Made by a program: the position numbers and the translations under genes
Notes under the pieces: model-generated
Told to the model about the DNA's origin: nothing
What the model saw: the letters and a program-made list of their open reading frames with translations, nothing else
Databases searched by the model: none
In this document: one piece after another, positions 8,211-17,336 of the stretch
Position numbering within the stretch: position 1 is the first letter of the stretch
Layout: each line of letters opens with the position of its first letter
From: Alphaproteobacteria bacterium
GTDB taxonomy: Bacteria > Pseudomonadota > Alphaproteobacteria > Micavibrionales > Micavibrionaceae
NCBI GenBank assembly: GCA_021208265.1
Contig: JAJOJU010000024.1
Span: 1 to 50,933, forward strand
DNA: 50,933 bases
Direction: 5' to 3'

Positions 8211-8711
8211 ATGGAAGATAAGGGAGTTCAAGCTTTGAAGAAAAGCTCTGCCAAAACCGTGATTGGCTGGGAAGAATGGGTGGCGATGCCTGATCTGGGC
8301 CTGCCTGCCATTAAGGCCAAGGTTGATACCGGGGCCAAAAGCTCAGCGTTGCATGCCTATAATATCCGTGCTTTTGAGAAAGATGGGCAAAATTTCGTGA
8401 AGTTTAAAATTCACCCCGTGCAGCGGAATAATAAACTGACGCGCGAATGTGTAGCGCCATTGGTAGCGGAACGCGATGTTACCAGTTCCAATGGTGAAAC
8501 CGAAACGCGCTATGTGGTGTTAACAAAGATGGTGTTTGGTAATAAAACCCATGAGATTGAAGCCGAATTAAGCCTGACAGCCCGGCATAAAATGACGTTC
8601 CGCATGCTGCTGGGGCGTGATGCCATGCGCAAGGCGCGTTTTGTGGTTGATCCGTCAAAATCTTTTCAACTGGGCCGCCTTGATGATGCCGAGAAACTGT
8701 ACCGGGATTAA
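8211..8711 (+). CDS. rimB: RimK-associated retropepsin-like protease (RimB family)
   Basis: This 166-residue protein belongs to the family annotated as ATP-dependent zinc protease and later as the RimB retropepsin-like aspartic peptidase. KVDTGAKSSALHA holds the putative catalytic Asp39 in a DTGA motif; RMLLGRDAMRKARFVVDPS is the conserved C-terminal block. It sits 6 bp before rimK, the usual pairing. The start is uncertain: ATG at 8211 has AAGAAG before it, but an in-frame TTG at 8235 has a better GGGAG ribosome-binding sequence and would begin right before the conserved domain. Inferred role: trimming glutamate tails added by RimK. Confidence 0.8.
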   Translation: MEDKGVQALKKSSAKTVIGWEEWVAMPDLGLPAIKAKVDTGAKSSALHAYNIRAFEKDGQNFVKFKIHPVQRNNKLTRECVAPLVAERDVTSSNGETETRYVVLTKMVFGNKTHEIEAELSLTARHKMTFRMLLGRDAMRKARFVVDPSKSFQLGRLDDAEKLYRD

Positions 8712-8717
8712 ACTCAT

Positions 8718-9622
8718 ATGAAGATAGCCGTTTTAGCATCCAACCCCGATCTATATTCCAACCGCCGTTTGATGGAGGCGGGGCGCGTGCGTGGGCATGA
8801 CATGCAATTTGTGTCGATCCGCGATTGTTACATGGACATCACGGCTCGTAAGCCGGAGATTCACTACCGGGGCAGCGAGATTTTAGAAAAATTCGATGCC
8901 GTGATCCCGCGCATCCGTCCGGCGGTTACGTTCTACGCTTGTGCTTTGTTGCGCCAGTTTGAAATGCAGGGCGCGTATTTGCTGAATGGCCCTATCGCCA
9001 TTGGCCGGGCGCGTGACAAGCTGCGCACGCTGCAAATGCTGTGTGCGCGGCATATTGATATTCCGCGGACGGGCTTTGCTAATTCTCCGCTGGATACGAA
9101 AGATCTGATCGGCATGGTCGGCGCGCGCCGCTGGTGATCAAGCTGCTGGAGGGCACGCAAGGCCGGGGCGTGGTGCTGGCGGAAACCGATAAGGCGGCGG
9201 AAAGCGTGATTAACGCTTTTAAATCACTCGGCGCGAATATTTTGGTGCAGGAATTCGTATCGGAATCCAAGGGCGTGGATTTACGTTGTTTCGTGGTGGG
9301 CGGGGAAGTGATTGCCGCCATGGAACGCCACGCCGCCAAGGGCGAATTCCGCGCCAATATTCATCTGGGCGGTACGGGCCACCCGGCGGATATTACGGCG
9401 GAAGAGCGCGAAATGGCGATCGATGCCGCGCAATGCATCGGGCTGAAGGTAAGCGGGGTGGATATTATTCGCTCCAAAACCGGGCCGAAGGTGCTGGAGG
9501 TTAATGCATCCCCCGGTCTTGAGGGCGTTGAGCGCACCACGGGCAGCGATATCGCCGGCATGATGATCGAATACATCGAAAAAAATACGGGCCAGACTCA
9601 TGAGCCTGACCCGGATAATTAA
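8718..9622 (+). CDS. rimK: RimK-type glutamate ligase (ATP-grasp), frameshifted in the data
   Basis: RimK adds glutamates to the C-terminus of ribosomal protein S6 and can make poly-glutamate. The N-terminal part ([18 protein letters not shown] to [11 protein letters not shown]) and C-terminal part ([17 protein letters not shown] to the end) are in different frames and join at about 9119-9127; one added G in GGCGCGCGCC would restore [15 protein letters not shown]. The ATP-grasp motifs are [30 protein letters not shown] and [14 protein letters not shown]. Full length would be about 301 residues, like E. coli RimK. It ends the decarboxylase-peptidase-rimB-rimK set. Confidence 0.92.
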
Positions 9623-9634
9623 AACTATTTCATC

Positions 9635-10090
9635 TTACAGGAAATAATCTTCCAGAACGCCCGGCTGAGGGAAAGCCTGTTCGCGTTTGTGCTGAGTAGC
9701 AGCGCGCAGCATGATGCCAAGGCCCTTGGCGAAATCTTTGAAATCATCTTCTCTGATTACGTGGTGGAAACCGCGCAGTTCCAGAATATCGCCCTCTGTG
9801 CCCATATTTCTGAGAACATTAACACATAGGCCTTCTTTTTCCGCCAGTTTGGTAACGAAAGCCGAATGTTCGGCTGTTAATTTACCGGCAAATGTATAGA
9901 TACGTGTCATAACATCCGTACGGCGGGGGTCCTGCCCATCGCGGGCGGCAATAAAATAGGGGAAATCAGCTTTGATTTGTTCAATATTCTCATACAGTGG
10001 GTCTTGCTTATCGAATGTTGTTTTCAGATCGCGGTAATATGCCGCTGAAACATCACGAACGTTCAGGGGGCGTATTGTTTTATTTGTCAT
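9635..10090 (-). CDS. Unknown cytoplasmic protein
   Basis: This 151-residue protein is not recognised. It has no signal peptide or membrane helix and is rich in charged residues. It starts MTNKTIRPLNVRDVSAAYY, has an acidic-basic helix-forming middle (DVMTRIYTFAGKLTAEHSAF), and ends PGVLEDYFL. It carries one Cys (LCVNVLRN). It is convergent with rimK (12 bp apart) and 58 bp downstream of the formyltransferase on the same strand; it has its own leader with a weak GGAGG-like sequence (TTTGGAGGTTTC) before the ATG. Confidence 0.6.
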   Translation of the reverse strand: MTNKTIRPLNVRDVSAAYYRDLKTTFDKQDPLYENIEQIKADFPYFIAARDGQDPRRTDVMTRIYTFAGKLTAEHSAFVTKLAEKEGLCVNVLRNMGTEGDILELRGFHHVIREDDFKDFAKGLGIMLRAATQHKREQAFPQPGVLEDYFL

Positions 10091-10148
10091 GTGAAACCTC
10101 CAAAATGATTATGGCATCTGGATAGCAGAGAACAAACGCTATGACAAA

Positions 10149-10979
10149 TTATATCTTCTGGAATTCTTTTAAAACCACAAACCCGTCCTTAGCGGCAACG
10201 ACCAGCTCGCGGCTCATCAGCGCGGCGATCGTGCCGGGGGGGGATGGTATGAGCTTCTGCCCAGGCTTTCAGGTTATAAACCACCAGACGGTCTTCCCCT
10301 AGCTGCGTGAGTGAGCCATAACGCCCGAAAGCACGGGCGACAGCGTCTATCTCATCCACGCTCATATTGAAGTGGAAGCTGCGCATCTCTTCAGTGGGGG
10401 CACGGAAATGGCTGGCAGTGGCTTCGCTTTGTGCTTGCGCGTTTTCCCACAAGCCGGCAGGTCACGAAACACGGCTGAGAGCATATCGGGCGCTTTTAAC
10501 GCAATACGGGCGGAATATGTTTCAACATCTTCACGCGGTGTGATGTTGATTTTTTCCTGTAGAAGGATATCGCCGTAATCAAAACGGTCCGTCATTTTGT
10601 GGATGGTGATCCCGGCGGCCTCGAATGCCCCCATGATGATGTGCGGGGTTGGCATAATACCGCGCCCCTTGGGCAGATATGAGGGATGCAGATTGATGCC
10701 GTAGGCCTTTCCTTCCGGTACGGGCGGCACTTTATAGGGGTAGCCTGCGGCTAAAAAAACTTCGGCCCCTTTTTCAATGAAGCCGGTGATGTGGTCGGGC
10801 TCGGCCTTGCTGAATGTGAAGGGGATGCCCAGATGTTCGGCAAAGTCACGGCAGGCGGTATTAAAATTGAATACATTGTCGCATTCGAAGGATAGAAGGC
10901 CGAGCAGCTCGTGTCCCTCGGCAATCAGCCGCTGCACAGTGGGCAGCATGAAGTCGTATCCGAAATAAACAAATTTCAT
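10149..10979 (-). CDS. Formyltransferase family protein, two frameshifts in the data
   Basis: The enzyme carries the N-terminal fold of methionyl-tRNA formyltransferase and sugar N-formyltransferases. MKFVYFGYDFMLPTVQRL starts the fold; GINLHPSYLPKGRG holds the catalytic His of the HxSxLPxxRG motif, and DRFDYGDILLQ holds the catalytic Asp. The frame changes at about 10450 (joining FRDLPA to LWENAQAQSEAT) and again in a run of eight G at 10236-10243, where seven would give HTIPPGTIAALMSRELVV to the stop. About 277 residues, shorter than Fmt (about 310), so a sugar-nucleotide or other amine formyltransferase is as likely as Fmt. No tRNA-modifying neighbour (def, rsmB) is present. Confidence 0.75.
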
Positions 10980-11038
10980 GAGGGATAGTATGAAAGAATT
11001 TAGGAAGCTGGGAAAGCCTTAACGCATCCTGCGGCGCA

Positions 11039-11263
11039 TCAAACTTTTTCATCGAAAATGTGAAGCAGTTCGTCGGATAGTTCTTCTGCCGTGCGGATCA
11101 CGGCGGCATTGGCTTTGAAGGCAATCTCACCGATTTTTAAGTCCACAACATCCTGTACCAGACGATCCTGTTGCGTCGGGTCGGCAATATTATTGGCGGC
11201 CCCGTTAACCTTCTGCGTAGCGGCCTGCAAACCGCCCAAAGCCGTGGTGAGTGCATTAATCAT
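11039..11263 (-). CDS. Miniature flagellar rod/hook-like protein
   Basis: A 74-residue protein. Its N-terminus (MINALTTALGGLQAATQKVNGAANNIAD) matches the start of flagellar rod and hook proteins, where heptads before the ANNIA motif form the terminal coiled coil; its C-terminus (DLKIGEIAFKANAAVIRTAEEL) matches the rod C-terminal domain motif (xxAFxANAKVIxTAxE). The whole central domain of FlgB/C/E/F/G proteins is missing, so it is the two termini joined. No other flagellar gene is in the window. It starts 15 bp from the divergent gene at 11278/11332. Function unknown; it could be a rod accessory subunit or a conserved orphan. Confidence 0.65.
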   Translation of the reverse strand: MINALTTALGGLQAATQKVNGAANNIADPTQQDRLVQDVVDLKIGEIAFKANAAVIRTAEELSDELLHIFDEKV

Positions 11264-11331
11264 ATTTTAAGTGTATCATGGGATTAATTAAGAACGTATT
11301 TATTTTCCGCCCTTCTTCCGGGACTGCTATC

Positions 11332-11802
11332 ATGAAACATCTTGTTCTTACGCTTTTGGCCCTTACCATTCTTCCGCTGCCGGCGCACGCGGAATCGAAG
11401 TATTTTTTCAACATGTTCTGGCCCGCCCGGCATTTTAAAGATCAGGATTTCCGCCCTTATATGCAAGACCCTATGCTGCATCAAAACCGTCAATGGGACA
11501 GCGATGGCTGGAGCCCGCAAAACTGGGTTCATCCCGGTAAAAGCGCGGAAGATGTGATTGATGGTTTTTTCCGTACCGGGCTTTTGGAAGAACAGGATGT
11601 TAATTGTGACGGCATTCCGACCCTGAAAGTGGGCGAGCCATTCCTGCACCTGTCATACCGCGAACAAAACCGTATCGCGGCGTTTATGGATTACGCTTAC
11701 GGCATCACATCCGCTAATTCGGGCGGCGCTTATTACCTGACATATCGCAGGCGAGCTGATGTGATTGGTGTTTACACGCCATCCGGTCTTCAGATGCATT
11801 AG
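11332..11802 (+). CDS. Unknown secreted protein
   Basis: The 156-residue product starts with a clear signal peptide (MKHLVLTLLALTILPLPAHA) cut after AHA. The mature part is rich in aromatic and acidic residues (FFNMFWPARHFKDQDFRPYM, WSPQNWVHPG) and has one Cys. I do not recognise a domain. I choose the ATG at 11332, right at the signal peptide; an upstream in-frame ATG at 11278 would put 18 extra residues before it. It is divergent from the flagellar-like gene, and an inverted-repeat element follows it. Confidence 0.65.
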   Translation: MKHLVLTLLALTILPLPAHAESKYFFNMFWPARHFKDQDFRPYMQDPMLHQNRQWDSDGWSPQNWVHPGKSAEDVIDGFFRTGLLEEQDVNCDGIPTLKVGEPFLHLSYREQNRIAAFMDYAYGITSANSGGAYYLTYRRRADVIGVYTPSGLQMH

Positions 11803-11905
11803 AGCTTTGATCGTTTAGCTTGTATGGCGTTGCTTCGTCGGTCACCTACCGGACGTAGGCTTCCCTCCTCGCGCCTGATTCAATCTAAACGCTCTTTGCT
11901 CTCCT
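11803..11905. repeat. Palindromic intergenic element
   Basis: A stretch with arms GATCGTTTAGCTTG (11809-11822) and CAATCTAAACG (11881-11891), which pair with few mismatches, around a central hairpin CCTAC-CGGAC-GTAGG (11845-11859). It looks like an interspersed palindromic repeat of the kind placed after genes in many proteobacteria. Only one copy lies in this window, so its repeat nature is inferred. It could also fold in mRNA as a transcript end of the gene at 11332. Confidence 0.45.
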
Positions 11906-11972
11906 AAGACCCGTTGTCATACCCGCCAATTTTTGAGATCATAGCACCCTGAAAACAAGGGGGTGTATTCCT

Positions 11973-12359
11973 ATGGTGACAGGTCTTTTTGCGGCGCTTT
12001 TTGCTTTGGGTCAGATAATTCTGAGCCTGCTGATTGTAAGACTGCGTATGAAACACAAAGTATCGTTGGGTGATGGCGGCGTTCCAGATTTGCAATCGAT
12101 GATGCGTGTACATGGTAATTTCACGGAAACCGTGCCGATGGCGCTTATATTAATGGGGCTGGCGGAACTGGGCGGGGCACCCTTCGCCGCCGTTTACGGT
12201 ATGGGTGTTATGATGGTTTTTTCCCGTTTGATACATGCCTATGCGCTGCTCACCCCGCCGGGATACGGCACCGCGCGCAAGATAGGCATGTCTCTGACTT
12301 TTCTGACTTACACCTTGGGTGCGGGGATCTGCTTTTGGTTTTTTATCGTTTCCCTGTAA
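11973..12359 (+). CDS. MAPEG family membrane protein
   Basis: A 128-residue integral membrane protein with four hydrophobic segments (about residues 3-23, 52-70, 72-92 and 105-127). The segment MMRVHGNFTETVPMALILMG is the MAPEG signature (RxxxNxxExxP-like), with FSRLIHAYALLTPP as the second conserved part. MAPEG proteins are trimeric glutathione-dependent enzymes of the inner membrane; bacterial substrates are mostly unknown. Its 3' end overlaps the convergent DMT transporter by 52 bp. Confidence 0.82.
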   Translation: MVTGLFAALFALGQIILSLLIVRLRMKHKVSLGDGGVPDLQSMMRVHGNFTETVPMALILMGLAELGGAPFAAVYGMGVMMVFSRLIHAYALLTPPGYGTARKIGMSLTFLTYTLGAGICFWFFIVSL

Positions 12360-13216
12360 ACGATTACAAAATTGCTGCTGATTACAACGGCAGCGCCGGC
12401 AAAAACCCATATGCCCGGTATGTAATCCCATAGGAAAAAATCGAGGGCTAAAGACCATAAAAGGTTGAGATAGGTAATCGGGGCCAGTGCCGAAGCCGGG
12501 GCCAGCTTGTACGCCTTGGTCAGGAATATCTGCAGGATGACGGCTGAGACGCCGAGCAGAGCATAAATACCCGCCATATACAGGCTGGGCGTATGCCAGA
12601 AAAACGGTAGAAACGGCAATACCATCAATGTGCCAAAGCCGGAGAAATAAAAGACCGTTACCAGGGCTTCTTCACTTTTCCCAATATGCCGCAGGATCAG
12701 GATAACGGCGGCATGGCCCAGCGCCGCTGTAATGCCACAGATAGCGCCCAGGGATGAGCTGATAGCTCCCCGGCTGCACGATCAGCAATATGCCTAAAAA
12801 AAACCTGCCAATGCCGCTCCGGTACGCCATGGTCCTACCTTTTCCTTCAGTACGGGGTAAGAAAGGGCTACCACGAAAAGCGGCGCGGCAAACAAAAGCG
12901 ATTGCGCTTCTGAGAGCGGTAATAACTCGAACGACATAAACGTGACGTACATCGCTGCCGAACCCACAAAGGCGCGCGTGAATTGTAATTTGACGTTCGC
13001 TCCTTTTACCTTGTGCAAGTTGCCTTGCATGATCAGAATGGCGGCGATAATAAGCAGGCCCAGAAAATTGCGGTAGAAAAGGGATTCAATCGTGGCATGT
13101 TCCGTTCCCGCCAGCTTCACGCACAGGCTGACAACGGCAAAACAGAGCGACTGGCCGAAGGCATACAGCATGCCAAGCGCTATAGGGTTTTTTTCGAAAT
13201 AGCTCTTAAGGGGCAT
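12308..13216 (-). CDS. EamA/DMT-superfamily transporter, two frameshifts in the data
   Basis: A ten-helix drug/metabolite transporter-type protein of about 300 residues made of two EamA repeats. The first part runs MPLKSYFEKNPIALGMLYAFG to AALAGFF. The frame changes in A8 at 12796-12803 and again at about 12755-12775, after which LGHAAVILILRHIGKSEEAL leads to the C-terminus FVIVYRETIKNQKQIPAPKV. SFELLPLSEAQSLLFAAPLFV is the typical EamA helix-3/4 region. Substrate unknown. It starts 11 bp inside the end of the next DMT gene upstream, so the two are cotranscribed and may be tandem duplicates. Confidence 0.83.
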
Positions 13217-14204
13217 TCAGAACCTCCGCTGACGGGGTTTCTTGTTGCTTTTGTCTCTCGCGCCACAGAATAAACAGGTTGCTGCCGATAATAATCATCG
13301 CGCCCAGCGCCATATTCCATGTGGGCACACGGTCCCAGAGAATGTAATCAAACAAACTGGCCCAGATGATCATAGTGTACGTCAATGGCCCGGTGACGTA
13401 CACCGGGGCCAGTTGCAGGGAACGGGTTTTCAGGAACTGAAATAAAGCACCGCTACCGCCCAGAATTATGATGATAGTAATTAAATCGGGTGTAACGCCT
13501 GAAAACTGAGATAAATCAGCAAAAGGCCAGTACACGCCCGTCATGATGCTGCCGAGAAATAAGAAATAAAACACCGTCGTCATCGGGTTTTCGGTGCGCC
13601 CCATCCAGCGCAGGCAGATATCTACCAGCGCTGCTACGAAGGGGTAAACAAGACCCAAAACAAGCCCAAGCGGGGAGATGGATAAATTCATCTCCGGATA
13701 AGCCATTACCACCACGCCGCTAAACCCGACCAGTACAGCCAGTATTCGCCGCCAGCCGACTTTTTCCCCCAGCAGGGGGGCCGAAAGTGCGACCGTATAA
13801 AGCGGCATGGTAAAGAAAAATACAGTGGCAATGCTCAGAGGCAGGACAATATAGGCCCATATACCCAGTACAATCCCAAATGTGCCGAGGGCTGAACGCG
13901 CCAGATGCGCCAGAGGCCGAGTCGTTTTTACATGTGATATTTGGCCGCTGGCTAAAAAGAACAGCAGTAAAAACAAAAGCCCCACGCTGTTGCGGAAAAA
14001 TGTGACCTCAATCGGCCCGAACGTGCTGCCCAAAAGCTTGGCAAAAAGGGACATCGTTGCCAGCATGCCTGCTCCCACAAACGCGTAGAGCATAGCTCTC
14101 GTAGCGTGGGCAGGAGGCGTTATAGTGCGATGCTCAGGGGCGGATGAAGGCATAGTTTTTGTATTTTTATTTATAACAAAATCACGGGCATGCCTGATCG
14201 ACAA
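13206..14204 (-). CDS. EamA/DMT-superfamily transporter
   Basis: This intact 332-residue frame has ten predicted transmembrane helices in two EamA repeats; VLPLSIATVFFFTMPLYTVAL and PVYVTGPLTYTMIIWASLFDY are typical. It is clearly related to the gene at 12308 (same SLFAKLLG/FFRNSVGLL style opening against SLCVKLAG/FYRNFLGLL), which suggests a tandem duplication. The real start may be the ATG at 14153, since the first 17 residues are polar and basic and precede MPSSAPEHRT. Substrate unknown. The ilvC terminator separates it from ilvC upstream. Confidence 0.85.
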   Translation of the reverse strand: MSIRHARDFVINKNTKTMPSSAPEHRTITPPAHATRAMLYAFVGAGMLATMSLFAKLLGSTFGPIEVTFFRNSVGLLFLLLFFLASGQISHVKTTRPLAHLARSALGTFGIVLGIWAYIVLPLSIATVFFFTMPLYTVALSAPLLGEKVGWRRILAVLVGFSGVVVMAYPEMNLSISPLGLVLGLVYPFVAALVDICLRWMGRTENPMTTVFYFLFLGSIMTGVYWPFADLSQFSGVTPDLITIIIILGGSGALFQFLKTRSLQLAPVYVTGPLTYTMIIWASLFDYILWDRVPTWNMALGAMIIIGSNLFILWRERQKQQETPSAEVLNAP

Positions 14205-14210
14205 GAGGCA

Positions 14211-14241
14211 AAATAAAAAAAAACCGCCTTGCGGCGGTTTT
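14211..14241 (-). terminator. Rho-independent terminator after ilvC
   Basis: AAACCGCC (14221-14228), loop TTGC, GGCGGTTT (14233-14240) form a perfect 8-bp stem. On the minus strand it is followed by a run of T with one A (14211-14220). It lies 12 bp past the ilvC stop and before the DMT transporter genes. Confidence 0.9.
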
Positions 14242-14252
14242 GATTGGTTGTT

Positions 14253-15326
<1,074 letters not shown>

Positions 15327-15386
15327 TCATAATATGCAGAAAAATTGACTTAATACGCGGCATCAAACAGGCTTTTGGCAGAACAA

Positions 15387-16223
15387 TCAAGAAAAAGATT
15401 TCGCTTTTTCGGCAGGTACGGCAATAAAATTAGCCGTCCAGAAATTCTCAAGCGCCGGGCTCCACTTACGTTTCACCAGCTTGGTGGGGAAGATCTGATA
15501 AATTTGGTAATCCAGCCCTTCGAAAAACGCATAGATATCTTTCAAGTATATACGTTCATTGATGTAATGCTTGCCGTATTCGAACTGTACGAAAGGCCGG
15601 GCACTGCTTATGGTTTGCTCAAGGCCATGCAGCACTTTCAGTTCATGCCCCTCAACGTCAATCTTGATAAAGCCGGGTGCAGGCAGGTTTTGCGCGGCGA
15701 TATAATCGTCACCTTTGGCAGCGCGAATGGTAACAGGCACTTTTTCCTTTGTGCCAAAATCATGATCGGTGATGGAGGCCCCGCCGCCCGCGCGGTAAGC
15801 TGTCATGGTTTGGTCGTGATCGGATAGCCCCAAAGGGTGCAGCACGGCTTGAGGCCAAGGTTTTAAACGTTCCGCGGCGCGTTCGGCAAAATCAGGGATC
15901 ATCTCGAATGCATGCACGGCGGCTTCCGGGGAAAGCTGCAAGATACCTTCCGACCATTCGCCCATATTGGCGCCGATATCATAAACGACAGGGCTGGATG
16001 ATGAGAGCGCGGATAGTATGTTAGCCGAGGCACGGCGTTCGCCATTGCGGTTCTGGTTATAATGTTCGGCATTGGCAAGGCATTTTGATAGAAAACGCAA
16101 TGCGGATGAGAGCTTATACGCCCCCGGAATCAAAGAAAAAAGATAGGCCAGATAAGAACGCCCGATAAAAAACAAATTACTATCCCCGTCCCAAACACTA
16201 ATAAAGGGCTTGTTTGACAACAT
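15387..16223 (-). CDS. FkbM family methyltransferase
   Basis: The protein of about 278 residues is a SAM-dependent methyltransferase. VVYDIGANMGEWSEGI is the SAM-binding motif I, VHAFEMIPD the acidic motif after strand 2, and FIKIDVEGHELKVLHG the family signature FIKIDVEGxE. FkbM-type enzymes O-methylate sugars, polyketides or other small molecules. Frame open from 16244; I choose the ATG at 16223, though the usable start is not certain because both candidates lie inside the end of the lipoprotein gene. It lies between ilvN and ilvC, with no polysaccharide genes nearby, so its target is unknown. Confidence 0.85.
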   Translation of the reverse strand: MLSNKPFISVWDGDSNLFFIGRSYLAYLFSLIPGAYKLSSALRFLSKCLANAEHYNQNRNGERRASANILSALSSSSPVVYDIGANMGEWSEGILQLSPEAAVHAFEMIPDFAERAAERLKPWPQAVLHPLGLSDHDQTMTAYRAGGGASITDHDFGTKEKVPVTIRAAKGDDYIAAQNLPAPGFIKIDVEGHELKVLHGLEQTISSARPFVQFEYGKHYINERIYLKDIYAFFEGLDYQIYQIFPTKLVKRKWSPALENFWTANFIAVPAEKAKSFS

Positions 16224-16653
16224 CCTGCAACGACAGCCAGTCATTTAAATTGCCGATGACATTACCTTTATCATCACGACCATAAACGGTTTCGCCATGT
16301 TTAAGCTGGTATATCTCGGCTTTCATACCGCCTCCGGCCATATTAATGCTCTCAATGAAAATGCATTCGTATTGCTGGTCATTTTGGCGCCAGCCATCAT
16401 CTTTTTGCGTCACATCAAGTTTTACACTGCGGTAATTTTTTCCATTACCGAGCGTTTCTACAAAGCCGAAAGTCGATTTATTGATGCTTTCAATGGTGGT
16501 CTGCGCATTCATGGTCGTTTTAATGGCGGCTTGGCAGCCCTTGGTCAGCTTTTTGTCCTGCGCATCTCGGTCAAACCCGCAAGCGCCAAGGCTTAAGACC
16601 AGCAATATGGTCAGGCTTGGTAAAAATAAAGATATCATCTGTTGAAAGCGCAT
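16198..16653 (-). CDS. Predicted lipoprotein of unknown function
   Basis: The 151-residue product starts with a lipoprotein signal: hydrophobic SLFLPSLTILLVLSLGAC with lipobox LGAC (Cys about residue 25), so it is likely anchored in the membrane. The mature part has two further Cys (KGCQAAIK and QYECIFIES), which could form a disulphide, and ends GNLNDWLSLQDVVKQALY. No known domain. It starts 4 bp after ilvN and overlaps the FkbM gene, so all three are probably in one transcript. Confidence 0.75.
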   Translation of the reverse strand: MRFQQMISLFLPSLTILLVLSLGACGFDRDAQDKKLTKGCQAAIKTTMNAQTTIESINKSTFGFVETLGNGKNYRSVKLDVTQKDDGWRQNDQQYECIFIESINMAGGGMKAEIYQLKHGETVYGRDDKGNVIGNLNDWLSLQDVVKQALY

Positions 16654-16656
16654 GTC

Positions 16657-17223
16657 TTATTCTTCTCCTATGGCTTTTGCACCGCGCGATATGGCGGCAA
16701 TACCCGTGCGGGAAACGTCAACCAGCCCCAGCGGTGCCATGAGCTCAAGAAACGCCTCAATCTTCTGTGTGGGGCCGGTAATTTCAAAAATAAAGGAACC
16801 CAGTGTGGAATCCACAGGGCGGGCACGGAAAATATCAGCAATCCGCAGGGCTTCAATTCGTTTGTCTCCATTGGAAGTCACTTTGACCAGCGCCAACTCA
16901 CGCTCCACATGCGGGCCTTCCACGGTCAGGTCGCTGACGCGGCGCACGGGCACAAGGCGTTCAATCTGGGCTTTGATTTGCTCAATCACTTCCGGTGTGC
17001 CGGAGCAAACAATCGTGATGGCGGGAGAGTTTTCCGTGTGGTTTGTTTCCGCCACTGTCAGGCTTTCAATATTGTATCCGCGCCCGGAGAACAGACCGAT
17101 GACCCGGGCCAAAACACCCGGTTCGTTGTTCACCAGAATAGCCAGCGTATGGGTTTCCGTGCGGAATTCCTTCGCCAGGGCGTAGACGGATTTATTCTTC
17201 TTAGTCGATGTTTGTGCGCTCAT
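16657..17223 (-). CDS. ilvN: Acetolactate synthase small subunit
   Basis: The 188-residue regulatory subunit of acetolactate (acetohydroxyacid) synthase, the first shared step of branched-chain amino acid synthesis. The ACT domain is at about residues 25-100: LAILVNNEPGVLARVIGLFSGRGYNIESLTVAE is near-perfect, and it binds valine for feedback control. The C-terminal domain (ALVKVTSNGDKRIEAL to the end) fits the family. The frame is intact. The large catalytic subunit gene (ilvI/ilvB) is not in the window and would normally be upstream of ilvN; here the upstream neighbour is a divergent gene. Sometimes named ilvH. Confidence 0.96.
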   Translation of the reverse strand: MSAQTSTKKNKSVYALAKEFRTETHTLAILVNNEPGVLARVIGLFSGRGYNIESLTVAETNHTENSPAITIVCSGTPEVIEQIKAQIERLVPVRRVSDLTVEGPHVERELALVKVTSNGDKRIEALRIADIFRARPVDSTLGSFIFEITGPTQKIEAFLELMAPLGLVDVSRTGIAAISRGAKAIGEE

Positions 17224-17272
17224 GCCCTAGGATTTAGCAGAAATGTGGTCATGTGAAAAGAGAAGATGAAAT

Positions 17273-17287
17273 TTAACATATTGTTAA
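17273..17287 (+). promoter_or_regulatory. CtrA-type box (TTAA-N7-TTAA)
   Basis: TTAACATATTGTTAA, followed by CC, matches the alphaproteobacterial CtrA consensus TTAA-N7-TTAAC and is also a palindrome (TTAACA-N3-TGTTAA). It lies 49 bp before the start of the unknown gene at 17337 and 50 bp before ilvN on the other strand. A second site of the same geometry lies at 36739-36753. Binding is an inference. Confidence 0.5.
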
Positions 17288-17336
17288 CCAAATTACATTA
17301 CTGCTGAAAGAGTATTAGTGTTAGGATTAAAGCTGT

